Source: JAWPMT01 sp965601475
GTDB taxonomy: Bacteria; Bacteroidota; Bacteroidia; Cytophagales; Cyclobacteriaceae
NCBI GenBank assembly: GCA_965601475.1
Contig: OZ271832.1
Coordinates: 4,774,001 to 4,838,000, forward strand
Direction: 5' to 3'
DNA: 64,000 nt
Both the position numbers and the translations under genes were made by a program. The notes beneath the pieces are model-generated. The model was not told where the DNA came from. It searched no databases and was given only the letters and a program-made list of their open reading frames with translations. Of this stretch, positions 54,401 to 63,026 are shown piece by piece (position 1 is the first letter of the stretch; every line of letters begins with the position of its first letter).

Positions 54401-54613
54401 CAGTTTCTTATACCCATGGCGATTTCGGTGGCTTATGGTGTTCTTTTCGGTACTTTTCTAATCCTTTTGTTCTTTCCCGTGTTTATACTGATCATGAATG
54501 ATATCAGGAGGACTTTCAAATGGCTTTGGACAGGAAAGAAACCTACACGTGAAGAAGTAGAACGTGTGATCATCGATATGAAACGCCTGGAAGAATACAA
54601 GGAATCCGCCTAA
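51413..54613 (+). CDS. RND efflux permease (AcrB/HAE1-like)
   Basis: The protein has 1066 residues, the usual length. Twelve TM helices are expected, with two large periplasmic loops (about 30-330 and 560-870). TM4 has the proton-relay Asp pair in GILVDDGIVIAENI; the second half has SGVIINDAVVFLAKFN. The gene starts 7 bases after the adaptor stop. It exports an unknown hydrophobic compound in exchange for protons. Confidence 0.94.
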   Translation: MKNLIEHFVKYPILANIVIAITLLGGVVALVNTKKSFFPTRADKFINVTVAYPGASPEEMEEGVTLKIEESLKAIAGVDEITSTSSENSANVSIEIIDSFDIDDIYTQVKNAVDGINSFPAGAEKPIIFKQRQQSTAQWLGLTGDVDLKTLKFYAEEVEDGLLATGKISQVAVSGFPPLEISIEVSEETLRRYNLSFDDVANAVRFNNTDVSAGSIKSDREEILIRAKAKDTDAEDIADIVVRSNPDGSTIRLSDIARVTEQFADQPFKGFLNGDQAVFVEVKKLETEDLQIISEAVKEYVTKFNEENDAVQLTISWDFMKILTQRLELLTGNGMIGLALVLVSLGLFLNIRLSFWVAWGIPSSFLGMFILGSFFGLTINMISLFGMILVIGILVDDGIVIAENIYTHFERTKNPIKAAVQGTLEVMPAVITSVTTTIVAFTPLLLLTGGFEFLKDMAFVVIFSLGFSLLEAFFVLPAHLASKRVLRVKKEDTRSYKMRKALTDFIDWNRREIYGKALAFTMRYRIVSVAAVIGFMVIIGGLLAGGQIKATFFPQIPFNQFVVNLAFKPGEREDKVERYLRDFEDAIWRTNNQLMEEYEAEENLIEYTFTNVGFGAGESGSHVGSIFVLYSELDDYGLNQFDLIERVREEIGPVVDAEKFNVGGGNRFGKPVSVRLMGRNYEELTSATAFLKKELQQVSELKEIEDNVAIGNREMLFDLRPEAYFLGLDHNAITRQIRQGFFGEEVQRFMKGTDELRVWVRYPNSGRKSVGQLEDVKIKTTSGQEFPIAQLAEYEVERGLAGLRHFNSSRAVTVEAEMVDPFGEVPPVVKNVQDNIIPKLRAEFPTVKIDYGGQSEESARAGQEIGLYFGGAFIVILFILMITFRSFYQALLILMMVPLGWFCAMLGHGIESWLKPDGDFPVSILSAWGMFALSGVIINDAVVFLAKFNSLVKNDGLSIYQAAYEAGIARFRAIMLTSITTVAGLFPLIKETSFQAQFLIPMAISVAYGVLFGTFLILLFFPVFILIMNDIRRTFKWLWTGKKPTREEVERVIIDMKRLEEYKESA

Positions 54614-54631
54614 ACCTTATCAACCTCAGAA

Positions 54632-55990
54632 ATGAAAATCTCAAGAATAGTGATGACAGCCTGCCTCATGCTTAGCGCATGGGTGGGGCTGTCACAGGAA
54701 GACCTTTCACTCAACGATGCCATCGTAAGGGGATTGGAGCAAAATTTTGATATCAGAGTTGAGCGACGTAATGTCGACATCGCCAAGATGAACAACAATT
54801 GGAGTCAGCTTTTTCCCTCGCTCTCGGCGAGCCTTCAAGGAAGTTCCACCACGTTTGACAACCGTGAAGCTTTGAACCCATTCTCCCTATTAGGGGAGGT
54901 GCAAACAGAGCAAATACAGCCGCAAGTCAATGTCACCTGGGACCTGTTGAGCATCGTGAACATCACCATGGGAAAAAGGCAACTGGAACAATTGGAAGCT
55001 GAATCTGAAGGAAATGCAGAGATCGTGGTTGCCAATAGCATTCAAGCCATCATTCTGGGTTACTATGGTGCGGTATTGCAGTTGAGACGCCTGCAGGAGT
55101 TCGAAAAGCAGTTGGACCTGAGCAGGGATAAGTATCAATTGCTCGAGGCACGTGCCGATGTGGGCACAGCGGTGACCGCGGACCTATTGTTGGAAGAAGG
55201 CAACTACCTGACGGATAGCGTCAATTATGTGAACCAATTGTTGGTTTATCAGAATGCAGTCTCCAATCTCAACTTTCTTTTGGATGAACCTAATCCAACA
55301 AAGCAATACAACTTCACTGACGACCTGGCCTTTGAATACCAGGAGTTGACCTATGACGACCTCATACAACAAATGGAGTCTCAGAATGTGGACCTGAAGA
55401 AACAGTACTTAACTCAGTCTGTACTCACAACCACTTCCAAACTGAGGAAACTGGACCGCTATCCAACTTTATCCTTGGGGGGCAACTACAGCCTCACAAG
55501 AAATTCACAAACCATTGATGGTAGGATTCTGAATGGTGAAACCGGACAGTTTGACCCCTTTTTAGTCTCAGGGAATAATGAAAACACGAACCTTGGTCTG
55601 AATTTTACCATTTCATGGAACCTCTTTCAAGGGGGTAGAGTGAATCGAGCCATTAGAGAGGCAATCATTCGAGAAGACATCGGGAATATCCAAACGGATC
55701 GCCTGAAAGCCTCGCTGCGCAGGGATCTTGCACAGGCGCTGGATCAATACAATGTTCGCAAGCAGCTCTATGATATAAATGATCGAAGATATCAGGCTTC
55801 AGAACAGAACCTTCGGATTTCTGAGGATCGCTTCAGAAATGGGTCAATCAATTCATTTGACTACCGTACGGTTCAGAACAACAACCTTGCAGCGGCGACG
55901 GTCCTATTACAATCGGTGTTTGACCTACTCGATTCGCAGGTCACCTTGTTGAGGTTGACAGGAGGGCTCACACAGCAGTATGCTGACTAA
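54632..55990 (+). CDS. TolC-like outer-membrane efflux protein
   Basis: The protein has 452 residues. Signal peptide to about 21 (GLSQ), then the duplicated OEP helical hairpins and strands (DLSLNDAIVRGLEQNFDI; GLNFTISWNLFQGGRVNRAI). It completes the three-gene RND system with the two genes upstream. Its last 4 bases overlap the stop of the convergent PBP4-type gene. Confidence 0.93.
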   Translation: MKISRIVMTACLMLSAWVGLSQEDLSLNDAIVRGLEQNFDIRVERRNVDIAKMNNNWSQLFPSLSASLQGSSTTFDNREALNPFSLLGEVQTEQIQPQVNVTWDLLSIVNITMGKRQLEQLEAESEGNAEIVVANSIQAIILGYYGAVLQLRRLQEFEKQLDLSRDKYQLLEARADVGTAVTADLLLEEGNYLTDSVNYVNQLLVYQNAVSNLNFLLDEPNPTKQYNFTDDLAFEYQELTYDDLIQQMESQNVDLKKQYLTQSVLTTTSKLRKLDRYPTLSLGGNYSLTRNSQTIDGRILNGETGQFDPFLVSGNNENTNLGLNFTISWNLFQGGRVNRAIREAIIREDIGNIQTDRLKASLRRDLAQALDQYNVRKQLYDINDRRYQASEQNLRISEDRFRNGSINSFDYRTVQNNNLAAATVLLQSVFDLLDSQVTLLRLTGGLTQQYAD

Positions 55991-57288
55991 TAAGCATCCC
56001 TGATGCTTTCAAGTACCTGTTGCATCTGTTGCTTGACTTCACTCGTTGGTCGGGTGTAATGATTGTTCATGAAGCTGAAAATCAAGGTCTTCCCTGAGGA
56101 GGTCTTGAGAAAGCCGCTCAGACAATGATTGTGCCTGAGGGTGCCGGTCTTGGCAAACACGTATGGTTCCTCCTCTCCGGAGTACCAGTCCTTAATCGTT
56201 CCCTGGACTCCACCGGTAGGAAAAATGGTTTCGATCTCTTCCCACTCCAGTGATCTGTAAATCCGATGGTACAGTGCTATTTGATTTCTGGGAGTGACCA
56301 TGTTGTAGCGGCTGAGCCCGGAGCCGTCTACCCATATCAGCGAATCCGGCAGAAATACTAGCTCCCTGTCTCCAAGTGCACTGATGTGCGCCGCAATTGA
56401 AGGCATGCGATTCTCAACAGCGCTGAGATATAGCATTTGTTCAGCAAGGAAGTTGTCACTTCGTAGCATCATCGTCGCATACAAAGGAAGTGTGCCGCCA
56501 TTGTAGATAGTATCCTCCATGTAGTAGGAGGCTTCGATGGGTACCAAGGCCTTTTTCAAGGTATCCTCCAGGAGCTGGTGGGTAAGTTCAGTGGACGTCT
56601 TAAAGGGGATGACGGTTTTGAGTGTATCACCAGGTCTTGCAGATTTGAGCAGGAATATGTTTTGCTCCAGGAGCCGCGAGTTGTACAAAGGATCAGCAAA
56701 TTCTACGAAGTCTGCGAAGAACTCGGGAATGATGGTTTGAGTGCTGTCTGTTTGGACTGTGGTCAGGACATTGCCGTAGATGGGAAATCTCGTTCTCTCC
56801 GGTTGGAACTCGTAGTTGTAGTCGTCCCAGGCCCAGCCCGGTCCAAAAGTAGGCAGTTCGATTTCCGGGTATTTGATGTAGATTTTGTCTTCGGGAAAAT
56901 CTGAGATCACGCGGATGGCGTTTTGACCCTGGAAATCTGGATGGAGAAAGGTGGGATCGCCCAGCGGCTGTATGATCAGGCTATCCGGACGCCTGGTATA
57001 GGCAAATGTGGGAATAGAGTCGCCGATCATGGCCATGGTGGAAAAGAGGGTGAACGTCTTCGTGTTTGAGGCCGGGGTCAGATATTTGTCATCGTTGATG
57101 TTGATCAGGAAGGTCTCCAGGTAGGGGTCATAGACCGACAAACCCATCAATTCTTCCTGGAATATTTCCGATTTATTGATCATCCCTGTCAGGTCCCTTT
57201 CGATGGCAAGCTTTTTCACCGAGGAGCAACTGAGTAGTGCGGAGATTGATATGGAAGCAATGATGAAAGAACGCATAGGCGTATTCAT
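55987..57288 (-). CDS. PBP4-type D-alanyl-D-alanine carboxypeptidase lipoprotein
   Basis: The ATG at 57288 is chosen because the lipoprotein signal (SISISALLSCSS) begins there; an ATG at 57330 would add a hydrophilic leader. The protein has 433 residues. S13 family motifs are present: SxxK in ASNTKTFTLF, SxN in DGSGLSRYN and KTG in FAKTGTLRH. It trims or cross-link-edits peptidoglycan peptides in the periplasm. The large insert between SxxK and SxN matches the family. Confidence 0.9.
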   Translation of the reverse strand: MNTPMRSFIIASISISALLSCSSVKKLAIERDLTGMINKSEIFQEELMGLSVYDPYLETFLININDDKYLTPASNTKTFTLFSTMAMIGDSIPTFAYTRRPDSLIIQPLGDPTFLHPDFQGQNAIRVISDFPEDKIYIKYPEIELPTFGPGWAWDDYNYEFQPERTRFPIYGNVLTTVQTDSTQTIIPEFFADFVEFADPLYNSRLLEQNIFLLKSARPGDTLKTVIPFKTSTELTHQLLEDTLKKALVPIEASYYMEDTIYNGGTLPLYATMMLRSDNFLAEQMLYLSAVENRMPSIAAHISALGDRELVFLPDSLIWVDGSGLSRYNMVTPRNQIALYHRIYRSLEWEEIETIFPTGGVQGTIKDWYSGEEEPYVFAKTGTLRHNHCLSGFLKTSSGKTLIFSFMNNHYTRPTSEVKQQMQQVLESIRDAY

Positions 57289-57431
57289 GAATTTTCGTAA
57301 GGTTAGATAGCGAAACAACGATCTTACCAATTTATTAAGACTCAGAGTATCCCAAGCGTATTTTTTTTGTAATAATTTTATCCTTATTTTGAGATCGATT
57401 TTTCAGGGCTGAATTTCATACATCGCCAAAA

Positions 57432-58742
57432 ATGAGTATCCTAGACCTAATTACGCTGCTAATATTTCTAGCGGCAGTTTTTACCCTTATCAATATAACG
57501 GTACTGAAGCTACCGTCCACCATCGGTTTGATGGCCATTGCGCTGATGATGTCTGTGGTGATTCTGCTGTTGGGATGGCTCTTTCCTGCGCTGACAGGAG
57601 TAGCCGAATCCATTGTGGAAGAATTTGATTTTCAGGAGGTTCTACTCAATGTAATGCTGAATTTTCTATTGTTTGCGGGTGCACTCAGCATAAACCTGAA
57701 GAAATTGCTCGAAGAGCGTGTAGCTGTGCTTGTCTTGGCTACAGTCGGCACGCTCATGTCCACTTTCATCGTGGGTACGTTGATTTTCTATGTCTTTCCT
57801 GTCCTGGGCTACAAGATTGACTACATATTTTGTTTGCTTTTTGGGGCCCTGATTTCCCCTACGGATCCTATTGCAGTATTGGCTTTGGTGAAAAAATTCA
57901 ATTTGTCGAAGAATTTGGAGATGAAAATCGCCGGAGAGTCCTTGTTCAATGACGGTGTTGGTGTTGTGGTATTTCTTACCATTTTAGGTATAGCAGCGCC
58001 TGGAGCGATGCATGGTGCCGAGGCTGAGGTAGCCCATGCGGCGGAAGAGGCAGCCCACGGGGGTGGCGGATTCAGCTTCACAGAGGTAGGCTTGCTTTTC
58101 GGCAAAGAAGTTATTGGTGGGGTCTTGATGGGTGCCATTTTTGGCTTTCTGGGATTCCGACTGCTGGACTTCATAGACAATGATCACGTTGAACTTGAGG
58201 TGTTGGTGACCTTAACGCTTGTGATGGTAGGTGGTAGAATCGCAGAGCTACTGCATGTATCCGCGCCGCTAGCCATGGTGGTCATGGGACTCTTCATTGG
58301 TAATGAAGGCCGGGATGAAAACCTCGCGAATGCCACCGGGGAATATGTCTTCAAGTTCTGGCACCTGCTAGACGAAGCCCTGAACGCCATCCTCTTCATT
58401 TTGATTGGCTTGGAGATGATCGTCATTGCGAAGACGTTCTCTTCAGGAATGATCGTCCTCGGGATCGTAGGTATCATCATCGTGCTGATCGCCAGATTTA
58501 TCGGTGTTTCACTACCTATCACCATTATGTCGTTCTTTAGAAAATTTGAGCCCAAAACGATTACGATATTGACTTGGGGCGGCTTGAGAGGTGGGATATC
58601 AGTGGCGCTGGCGCTATCACTTTCAGATATCACTGCCATACCAGCGGAAGTGAAGGAAATTATCCTATTCACTACCTATTGTTGCGTAGTATTTTCTATT
58701 CTGGTTCAAGGGCTTACTATTCCTTTGTTATTGAAAAAGTAA
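57432..58742 (+). CDS. Na+(K+)/H+ antiporter, CPA1 (NhaP-like) family
   Basis: The protein has 436 residues and about 12 TM helices. The ion-binding motifs are GALISPTDPIAVLALV and IAGESLFNDGVGVVVF. A loop at about 195-215 is rich in His, Ala and Glu (HGAEAEVAHAAEEAAHGGG), which could bind metal or sense pH. There is no cytoplasmic TrkA or cyclic-nucleotide domain. A TATTTTG box (57385..57391; one base short) lies upstream. Confidence 0.9.
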   Translation: MSILDLITLLIFLAAVFTLINITVLKLPSTIGLMAIALMMSVVILLLGWLFPALTGVAESIVEEFDFQEVLLNVMLNFLLFAGALSINLKKLLEERVAVLVLATVGTLMSTFIVGTLIFYVFPVLGYKIDYIFCLLFGALISPTDPIAVLALVKKFNLSKNLEMKIAGESLFNDGVGVVVFLTILGIAAPGAMHGAEAEVAHAAEEAAHGGGGFSFTEVGLLFGKEVIGGVLMGAIFGFLGFRLLDFIDNDHVELEVLVTLTLVMVGGRIAELLHVSAPLAMVVMGLFIGNEGRDENLANATGEYVFKFWHLLDEALNAILFILIGLEMIVIAKTFSSGMIVLGIVGIIIVLIARFIGVSLPITIMSFFRKFEPKTITILTWGGLRGGISVALALSLSDITAIPAEVKEIILFTTYCCVVFSILVQGLTIPLLLKK

Positions 58743-58760
58743 GTTTTTGAGGTAACTTTG
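58731..58760 (+). promoter_or_regulatory. Promoter of the GPP34 gene
   Basis: TTG at 58731..58733, 19-base spacer, TAACTTTG at 58753..58760 (perfect -7 box). It overlaps the antiporter stop codon and gives a leader of about 53 bases. Confidence 0.6.
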
Positions 58761-58818
58761 CTTCTCAACCTATAAGACAAGAACACACGTTCTGGGAGAA
58801 CGTATAAATCAGCGGAAA

Positions 58819-59454
58819 ATGAAACTAAGCATAGCAGAAGGACTTTATCTTATCGCACTGGACGATGAAGAAGGCCGACTTCTCTCGGCCGCGGAAAAAA
58901 CGATTGTGCCCGGAGTGTTGAGTGCTATCATTTTGGAACTGCACCTGACCAAGAAAATTGAAATCAAGGGCGGCAATATTCACATCAAGGACGAATCCGG
59001 AACTGGTAATATCATACTTGACAATGTCTTGCATAAACTGACTGAGGGAAGTGGTGTAGTCGATGAAGTGAAAAGGCTCACGCCCCAGTTTAAGGATATT
59101 CAGGAGGATTTCGATGGATTGCTTTCACAGCGGGGTATTTTGAAGCGTGAAGCCACGAAGCTATTGTGGATCCCGCTATCAGAACGTATGGGAAATGCAA
59201 ACTATGCCTTCGAGAAGGAGATCAGGAATATCCTTAGGGCAATGGTCTTCAAAAGCGCAAAGCCCACGCCATCATTTGTCATTTTGATGTCTTTGATATA
59301 CGACTGCAACATCTTAGATGAGGTCTTCAGGGATAAAGATGAATTGATTGATGCGGAGAAAGTAGCCAAAGATATCGTCGACTCAATAGCAGTTTCTTCA
59401 GAGTTGTCAGAGGTACTCCATGGTATGAGGAGTTACTTCGCAACCTTGAAGTGA
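58819..59454 (+). CDS. GPP34 (GOLPH3/Vps74-like) domain protein
   Basis: The protein has 211 residues, soluble, with no signal peptide. The start LSIAEGLYLIALDDEEGRL, then IVPGVLSAIILELHLTKKIEI, and a helical C-terminal half match the GPP34 family. In eukaryotes GOLPH3 binds phosphatidylinositol-4-phosphate and sorts Golgi glycosyltransferases; bacterial members occur mainly in Actinobacteria and some Bacteroidota and have no established role. A single gene with its own promoter, it neighbours the antiporter. Confidence 0.85.
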   Translation: MKLSIAEGLYLIALDDEEGRLLSAAEKTIVPGVLSAIILELHLTKKIEIKGGNIHIKDESGTGNIILDNVLHKLTEGSGVVDEVKRLTPQFKDIQEDFDGLLSQRGILKREATKLLWIPLSERMGNANYAFEKEIRNILRAMVFKSAKPTPSFVILMSLIYDCNILDEVFRDKDELIDAEKVAKDIVDSIAVSSELSEVLHGMRSYFATLK

Positions 59455-59480
59455 GCTGATCTGAGCGAGGATCAATCGGC

Positions 59481-59897
59481 TTAGCGTGGTGTGCTGCTGT
59501 AGGTAGCGCGGTTCCTTTCTTCTAGCTCTGGAAATGAAACCAGGGATTCCTCAAAATACTGTTGAAATTTCTCCTGAGCTTCTTCCGGAGACATCCTCAT
59601 GGTTTGGGCGTACAGTTCTAGCTGCATCTTATTCATTGCCTGAAGGTAGCCCATCAGGGAGTCCTGCTTCTGTAAAACCTGATTGGCTCGAAAGGCCATG
59701 AAGCCAAAGCCCTCATGGGGGTTGTTGTTGTCCCTGGAAAGAATGAGGTACTCAATACCATCCACGACGATCCTATCAAAGTGGTAGTCGATCTTTTCGT
59801 GGATTTCCTTTGGTCTAAACTCTTCGCTCTCGTTGATTGCCCTGTTTTCGCAACATGTGAGTATCACGACGAGCACTATTAGGATGATTACCCTCAT
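59481..59897 (-). CDS. Small hypothetical lipoprotein
   Basis: The protein has 138 residues. A lipoprotein signal ends at VILTCCENR. The mature part is charged and helical (EEAQEKFQQYFEES). I do not recognise a family. Its start codon overlaps the stop of the K+ channel gene (ATGA), so the two are translated together, suggesting a role linked to the channel. Confidence 0.65.
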   Translation of the reverse strand: MRVIILIVLVVILTCCENRAINESEEFRPKEIHEKIDYHFDRIVVDGIEYLILSRDNNNPHEGFGFMAFRANQVLQKQDSLMGYLQAMNKMQLELYAQTMRMSPEEAQEKFQQYFEESLVSFPELEERNRATYSSTPR

Positions 59898-60988
59898 GAC
59901 TTCCGAGCTTTGTCCTTGAAAACCCCTTCCTCGACATTGAATATCTTCCGCAGCAACTTGAAGGCTTTGCCATTCAATATGAGCACGAGATAGTCGCCAG
60001 GCGCTATCTTGAGGTCGCCCAACGGATTCTTTATGAGCTTCTTCTTTCCGTATTTGTCCCGCTTGGTGATGCCGATGAGTACCGTATTGTATTTCTTCTT
60101 CAGCTCAAAAAATGCCTCTTGGTAAGCGCGGCCAACAAATGGGTTGGAGGGTGTTACCAGCAATTGCTTGATGTCGTAGTCACCCTCAGTCTGCGCAAAC
60201 GACATAATGGATTCGCTGTAGGTGGCTACGTCTGGTTCGAACATATAACTCGCAAGCAGTTTTGAGGAAATCTCGTGTTTGGAAATGGTGTTGGTCACTC
60301 CCGCATTGATGAAGGTGTTTTTCAGATCGCCATTCTCAAGCGTCACCACGAAATCGAGATCTGGAAACTGCTTTCGCATATTCACAATGAAAACCAGCTT
60401 TTCCGTATCATCTTCGAAGTTCACGAACACGATCGAACTTTGCGTGATATTGACTTTTTTGAGCAACTCAAAGCTCTTGAAATCACTGTAAAGCGTAAAT
60501 ACCAGTTTGTGGTCGTACAACTCCCTAATGAATTCTATGTCTCGTTTCTCGTTAGTGATAATGGCGATTTTCTTATGCACACCAACAAGCTGATCGGCAA
60601 CCATTTTGCCGAAATCGTTCCAGCCTATGATCACTGCATGATCACTGAAATGTGTTCCGTTGAGTCCCAATTTTCTATTTTCTTTTATGGTGGTCATTAA
60701 GTTAACAAATGTGCCAATGAGAACGATGTGCACACTGAGGCTCATCAATACAAAAGCTGCACCTATGAATCTTCCGTAGATGGTAGCTGGGAATAGGTCC
60801 CCATAGCCTACTGTAGTTAATGTTACAATAGAATACCAAAAGGCGTTTGAGTAGGTGGTTAGCGCCGACTGGTCACTGACTTTCTCTACGTTGACAAGTG
60901 CAACCAGCAGCAGCACGTAGATCACAGTTCCAATGATGATATCCACCAGGATACCGACCTGACGGTTTTTAAAGTACTTCCTGAACAT
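59894..60988 (-). CDS. Potassium channel with TrkA-N (RCK) domain
   Basis: The ATG at 60988 is chosen; an ATG at 61063 would start within the sequence of the promoter at 61008. The protein has 364 residues. Two TM helices flank the pore filter TTVGYGDLFP. A TrkA-N domain (about 110-230; VIIGWNDFGKMVADQLVG) and a TrkA-C-like domain (about 250-350) bind ligand and gate the pore. It is a GsuK/MthK-like two-TM channel. It is co-translated with the lipoprotein at 59481. Confidence 0.9.
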   Translation of the reverse strand: MFRKYFKNRQVGILVDIIIGTVIYVLLLVALVNVEKVSDQSALTTYSNAFWYSIVTLTTVGYGDLFPATIYGRFIGAAFVLMSLSVHIVLIGTFVNLMTTIKENRKLGLNGTHFSDHAVIIGWNDFGKMVADQLVGVHKKIAIITNEKRDIEFIRELYDHKLVFTLYSDFKSFELLKKVNITQSSIVFVNFEDDTEKLVFIVNMRKQFPDLDFVVTLENGDLKNTFINAGVTNTISKHEISSKLLASYMFEPDVATYSESIMSFAQTEGDYDIKQLLVTPSNPFVGRAYQEAFFELKKKYNTVLIGITKRDKYGKKKLIKNPLGDLKIAPGDYLVLILNGKAFKLLRKIFNVEEGVFKDKARKS

Positions 60989-61007
60989 GGGTTTGGACGG
61001 CTTGCAC

Positions 61008-61015
61008 CAAATATA
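61008..61015 (-). promoter_or_regulatory. -7 element of the K+ channel gene
   Basis: On the minus strand this reads TATATTTG, a perfect TAnnTTTG match ending 19 bases before the ATG at 60988. The -33 region is not clear. Confidence 0.4.
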
Positions 61016-61216
61016 ACCAAAAGCACCAATTACATTTGTTGGAGCTAGTTTTTGCGCTTCCAAGTGCGAACAAATCTTTCAGTGCATTGATCATATCCTC
61101 TTCAAGCCATTTACTAATATTTTAGAAAAAATCACTTTTATTGCTTGACTTGTCATTGAAATGATTCTTTTTTTACTAACATCGCATGCGTTCTTGCATT
61201 CTGCTAAAATATTCTT

Positions 61217-62998
61217 ATGAGTAGACATTCTTATGATTATGGTGTCATTGGTAATTGCGCCTTCACGGCACACATTCACACCAATACCAACATTTCCTGG
61301 ATGTGCTGGCCGCGTTTTGACAGCAGCTTCATTTTCGGAGGCTTGCTTGATGAGCAAAAGGGCGGGGAGTTCTCCATCAAGCCACTTGGCGATAAGCTGA
61401 TTAGCACTCAGTACTATGTTGAAAATACGAATGTACTATGTACAGAGGTGCAAGGAGATTCTGGTGTCTTCAGGGTAACTGATTTTGCACCTCGTTTTTA
61501 TCAGGATGACAGGTATTACAGGCCCTTGATGCTCATTAGAAAAATCGAGCGTGTGCGCGGCAATCCGCAAGTTGTGGTCAAATGTAAACCCATGGGTAGC
61601 TACGGTCACGTTGAGCCAACACATAGCCTGGGTAGCAATCATATTCGATTCCTGGACCTCGAGTCACATGTCCGGTTGACTACCAATATCTCTCTCAATT
61701 ATGTGATGGAGGAGGAGAGCTTTGTGCTCAATGAGACCAAGTATCTGGTACTGACCTGGGGGCCGCCGTTGGAAGCCTCCTTAGAAGAAACGGTTGAGTC
61801 TTTTCTCTATAAAACCACAAAATACTGGCGTGGCTGGATCAAGACAGCCAGTATCGTAAATTTTTACCAGCGTGAGGCCATTCGGTCTGCACTGGTTTTG
61901 AAAATCCATCAATATGAGGACACTGGGGCTATCATGGCCGCAGCCACCACAAGTTTGCCAGAGTCCCCCGGAAGCGGTCGGAACTGGGATTATAGATTTT
62001 GTTGGATGCGAGATACCTTCTACACGCTGAATGCATTCAACAACATCGGTCACTTCGAAGAATCTGAGAAGTATTTCCATTACATTCTCAACACGACCCT
62101 GGAGGAGCACGACCGTTTTCAACCTTTGTATAGCATCACAGGTCGCAAGGTATTGCACGAGAATTCCATCGGACTGGCTGGGTATCAGGGTAATGGACCA
62201 GTAAGAGTAGGAAACCAGGCCTACACGCATATCCAAAACGATGTCTACGGGCAGGTATTGATTTCACTGCTCCCGCTCTACGATGACCACCGCATCATAT
62301 TCACGGAGCGATTTGATGCCTCTGAATTGATCTTTCGCACACTCAAGATGATAGAGAAGACTTTCGATGAGAAAGATGCTGGCCTATGGGAGTTTAGAAA
62401 CCTCGCACAGCATCACTGCTATACTTACCTTTTTCATTGGGCGGGTAGCAGCGCAGCACTCAAGATAGCTCGACGGATCAAAGATGATAAGATTGCTAAG
62501 TTGGCTTCCAACCTGAAACTGCGCTCGGCTCAGATGATCGAGAAGTGTTTTGTGCCTGGAAAGAAGGGTTATGCCCAGGCTGTGGGAGTGGATAGGATGG
62601 ACGCCAGTACGCTGCAGCTGATCATGATGAACTATTTGCCTAAGGAATCCGAAATGTCCAAAAATCACTTGAGGGCACTGGAAGAAGAATTACATGCCAA
62701 AAAGGGTCTGTTCTATCGCTACAAGCACGTCGATGACTTTGGAGAACCGGAAACTACCTTCCTCATTTGTGCCTTTTGGTATGTTGAAGCCTTGGCGTGT
62801 GTAGGTAGATTAGATGAGGCGATAGAGTACTTTGAAAATCTGATTTCCTACAGCAATCATGTCGGTCTGCTCAGTGAAGATGTAAAGGAAGCTGACGGGA
62901 GCATGTGGGGTAATTTCCCTCAAGCTTATAGTCACGTAGGATTGCTTAATGCAGCTACGAGAATCGCCAGAAAGCTCGATCGCCCTGATTTTTACTGA
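61217..62998 (+). CDS. GH15 family enzyme (probable trehalase or glucoamylase)
   Basis: The protein has 593 residues, cytosolic. An N-terminal beta domain (about 1-210) precedes the (alpha/alpha)6 barrel. GH15 landmarks are RNWDYRFCWMRDTFYTLNAF, the general-acid Glu in AGLWEFRN and the general-base Glu in GLLSEDVKEADGSMWGNFPQ. GH15 includes glucoamylases, glucodextranases and bacterial trehalases. The convergent OtsA-OtsB gene next to it makes trehalose as a substrate likely, as an inference from context. Confidence 0.88.
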   Translation: MSRHSYDYGVIGNCAFTAHIHTNTNISWMCWPRFDSSFIFGGLLDEQKGGEFSIKPLGDKLISTQYYVENTNVLCTEVQGDSGVFRVTDFAPRFYQDDRYYRPLMLIRKIERVRGNPQVVVKCKPMGSYGHVEPTHSLGSNHIRFLDLESHVRLTTNISLNYVMEEESFVLNETKYLVLTWGPPLEASLEETVESFLYKTTKYWRGWIKTASIVNFYQREAIRSALVLKIHQYEDTGAIMAAATTSLPESPGSGRNWDYRFCWMRDTFYTLNAFNNIGHFEESEKYFHYILNTTLEEHDRFQPLYSITGRKVLHENSIGLAGYQGNGPVRVGNQAYTHIQNDVYGQVLISLLPLYDDHRIIFTERFDASELIFRTLKMIEKTFDEKDAGLWEFRNLAQHHCYTYLFHWAGSSAALKIARRIKDDKIAKLASNLKLRSAQMIEKCFVPGKKGYAQAVGVDRMDASTLQLIMMNYLPKESEMSKNHLRALEEELHAKKGLFYRYKHVDDFGEPETTFLICAFWYVEALACVGRLDEAIEYFENLISYSNHVGLLSEDVKEADGSMWGNFPQAYSHVGLLNAATRIARKLDRPDFY

Positions 62999-62999
62999 T

Positions 63000-63025
63000 C
63001 AAAGACCCAATTGAAATGGTCTTTG
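63000..63025. terminator. Hairpin between convergent GH15 and trehalose genes
   Basis: CAAAGACC-N10-GGTCTTTG is a perfect 8-bp stem directly between the two stop codons. It lacks a long T-run, so it may be a weak bidirectional terminator. Confidence 0.45.
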
Positions 63026-63026
63026 G

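Noticed and set aside
60989..61063. Longer K+ channel start at ATG 61063
   Set aside because: The likely -7 element (61008..61015) lies inside that extension, so the shorter start at 60988 is preferred.
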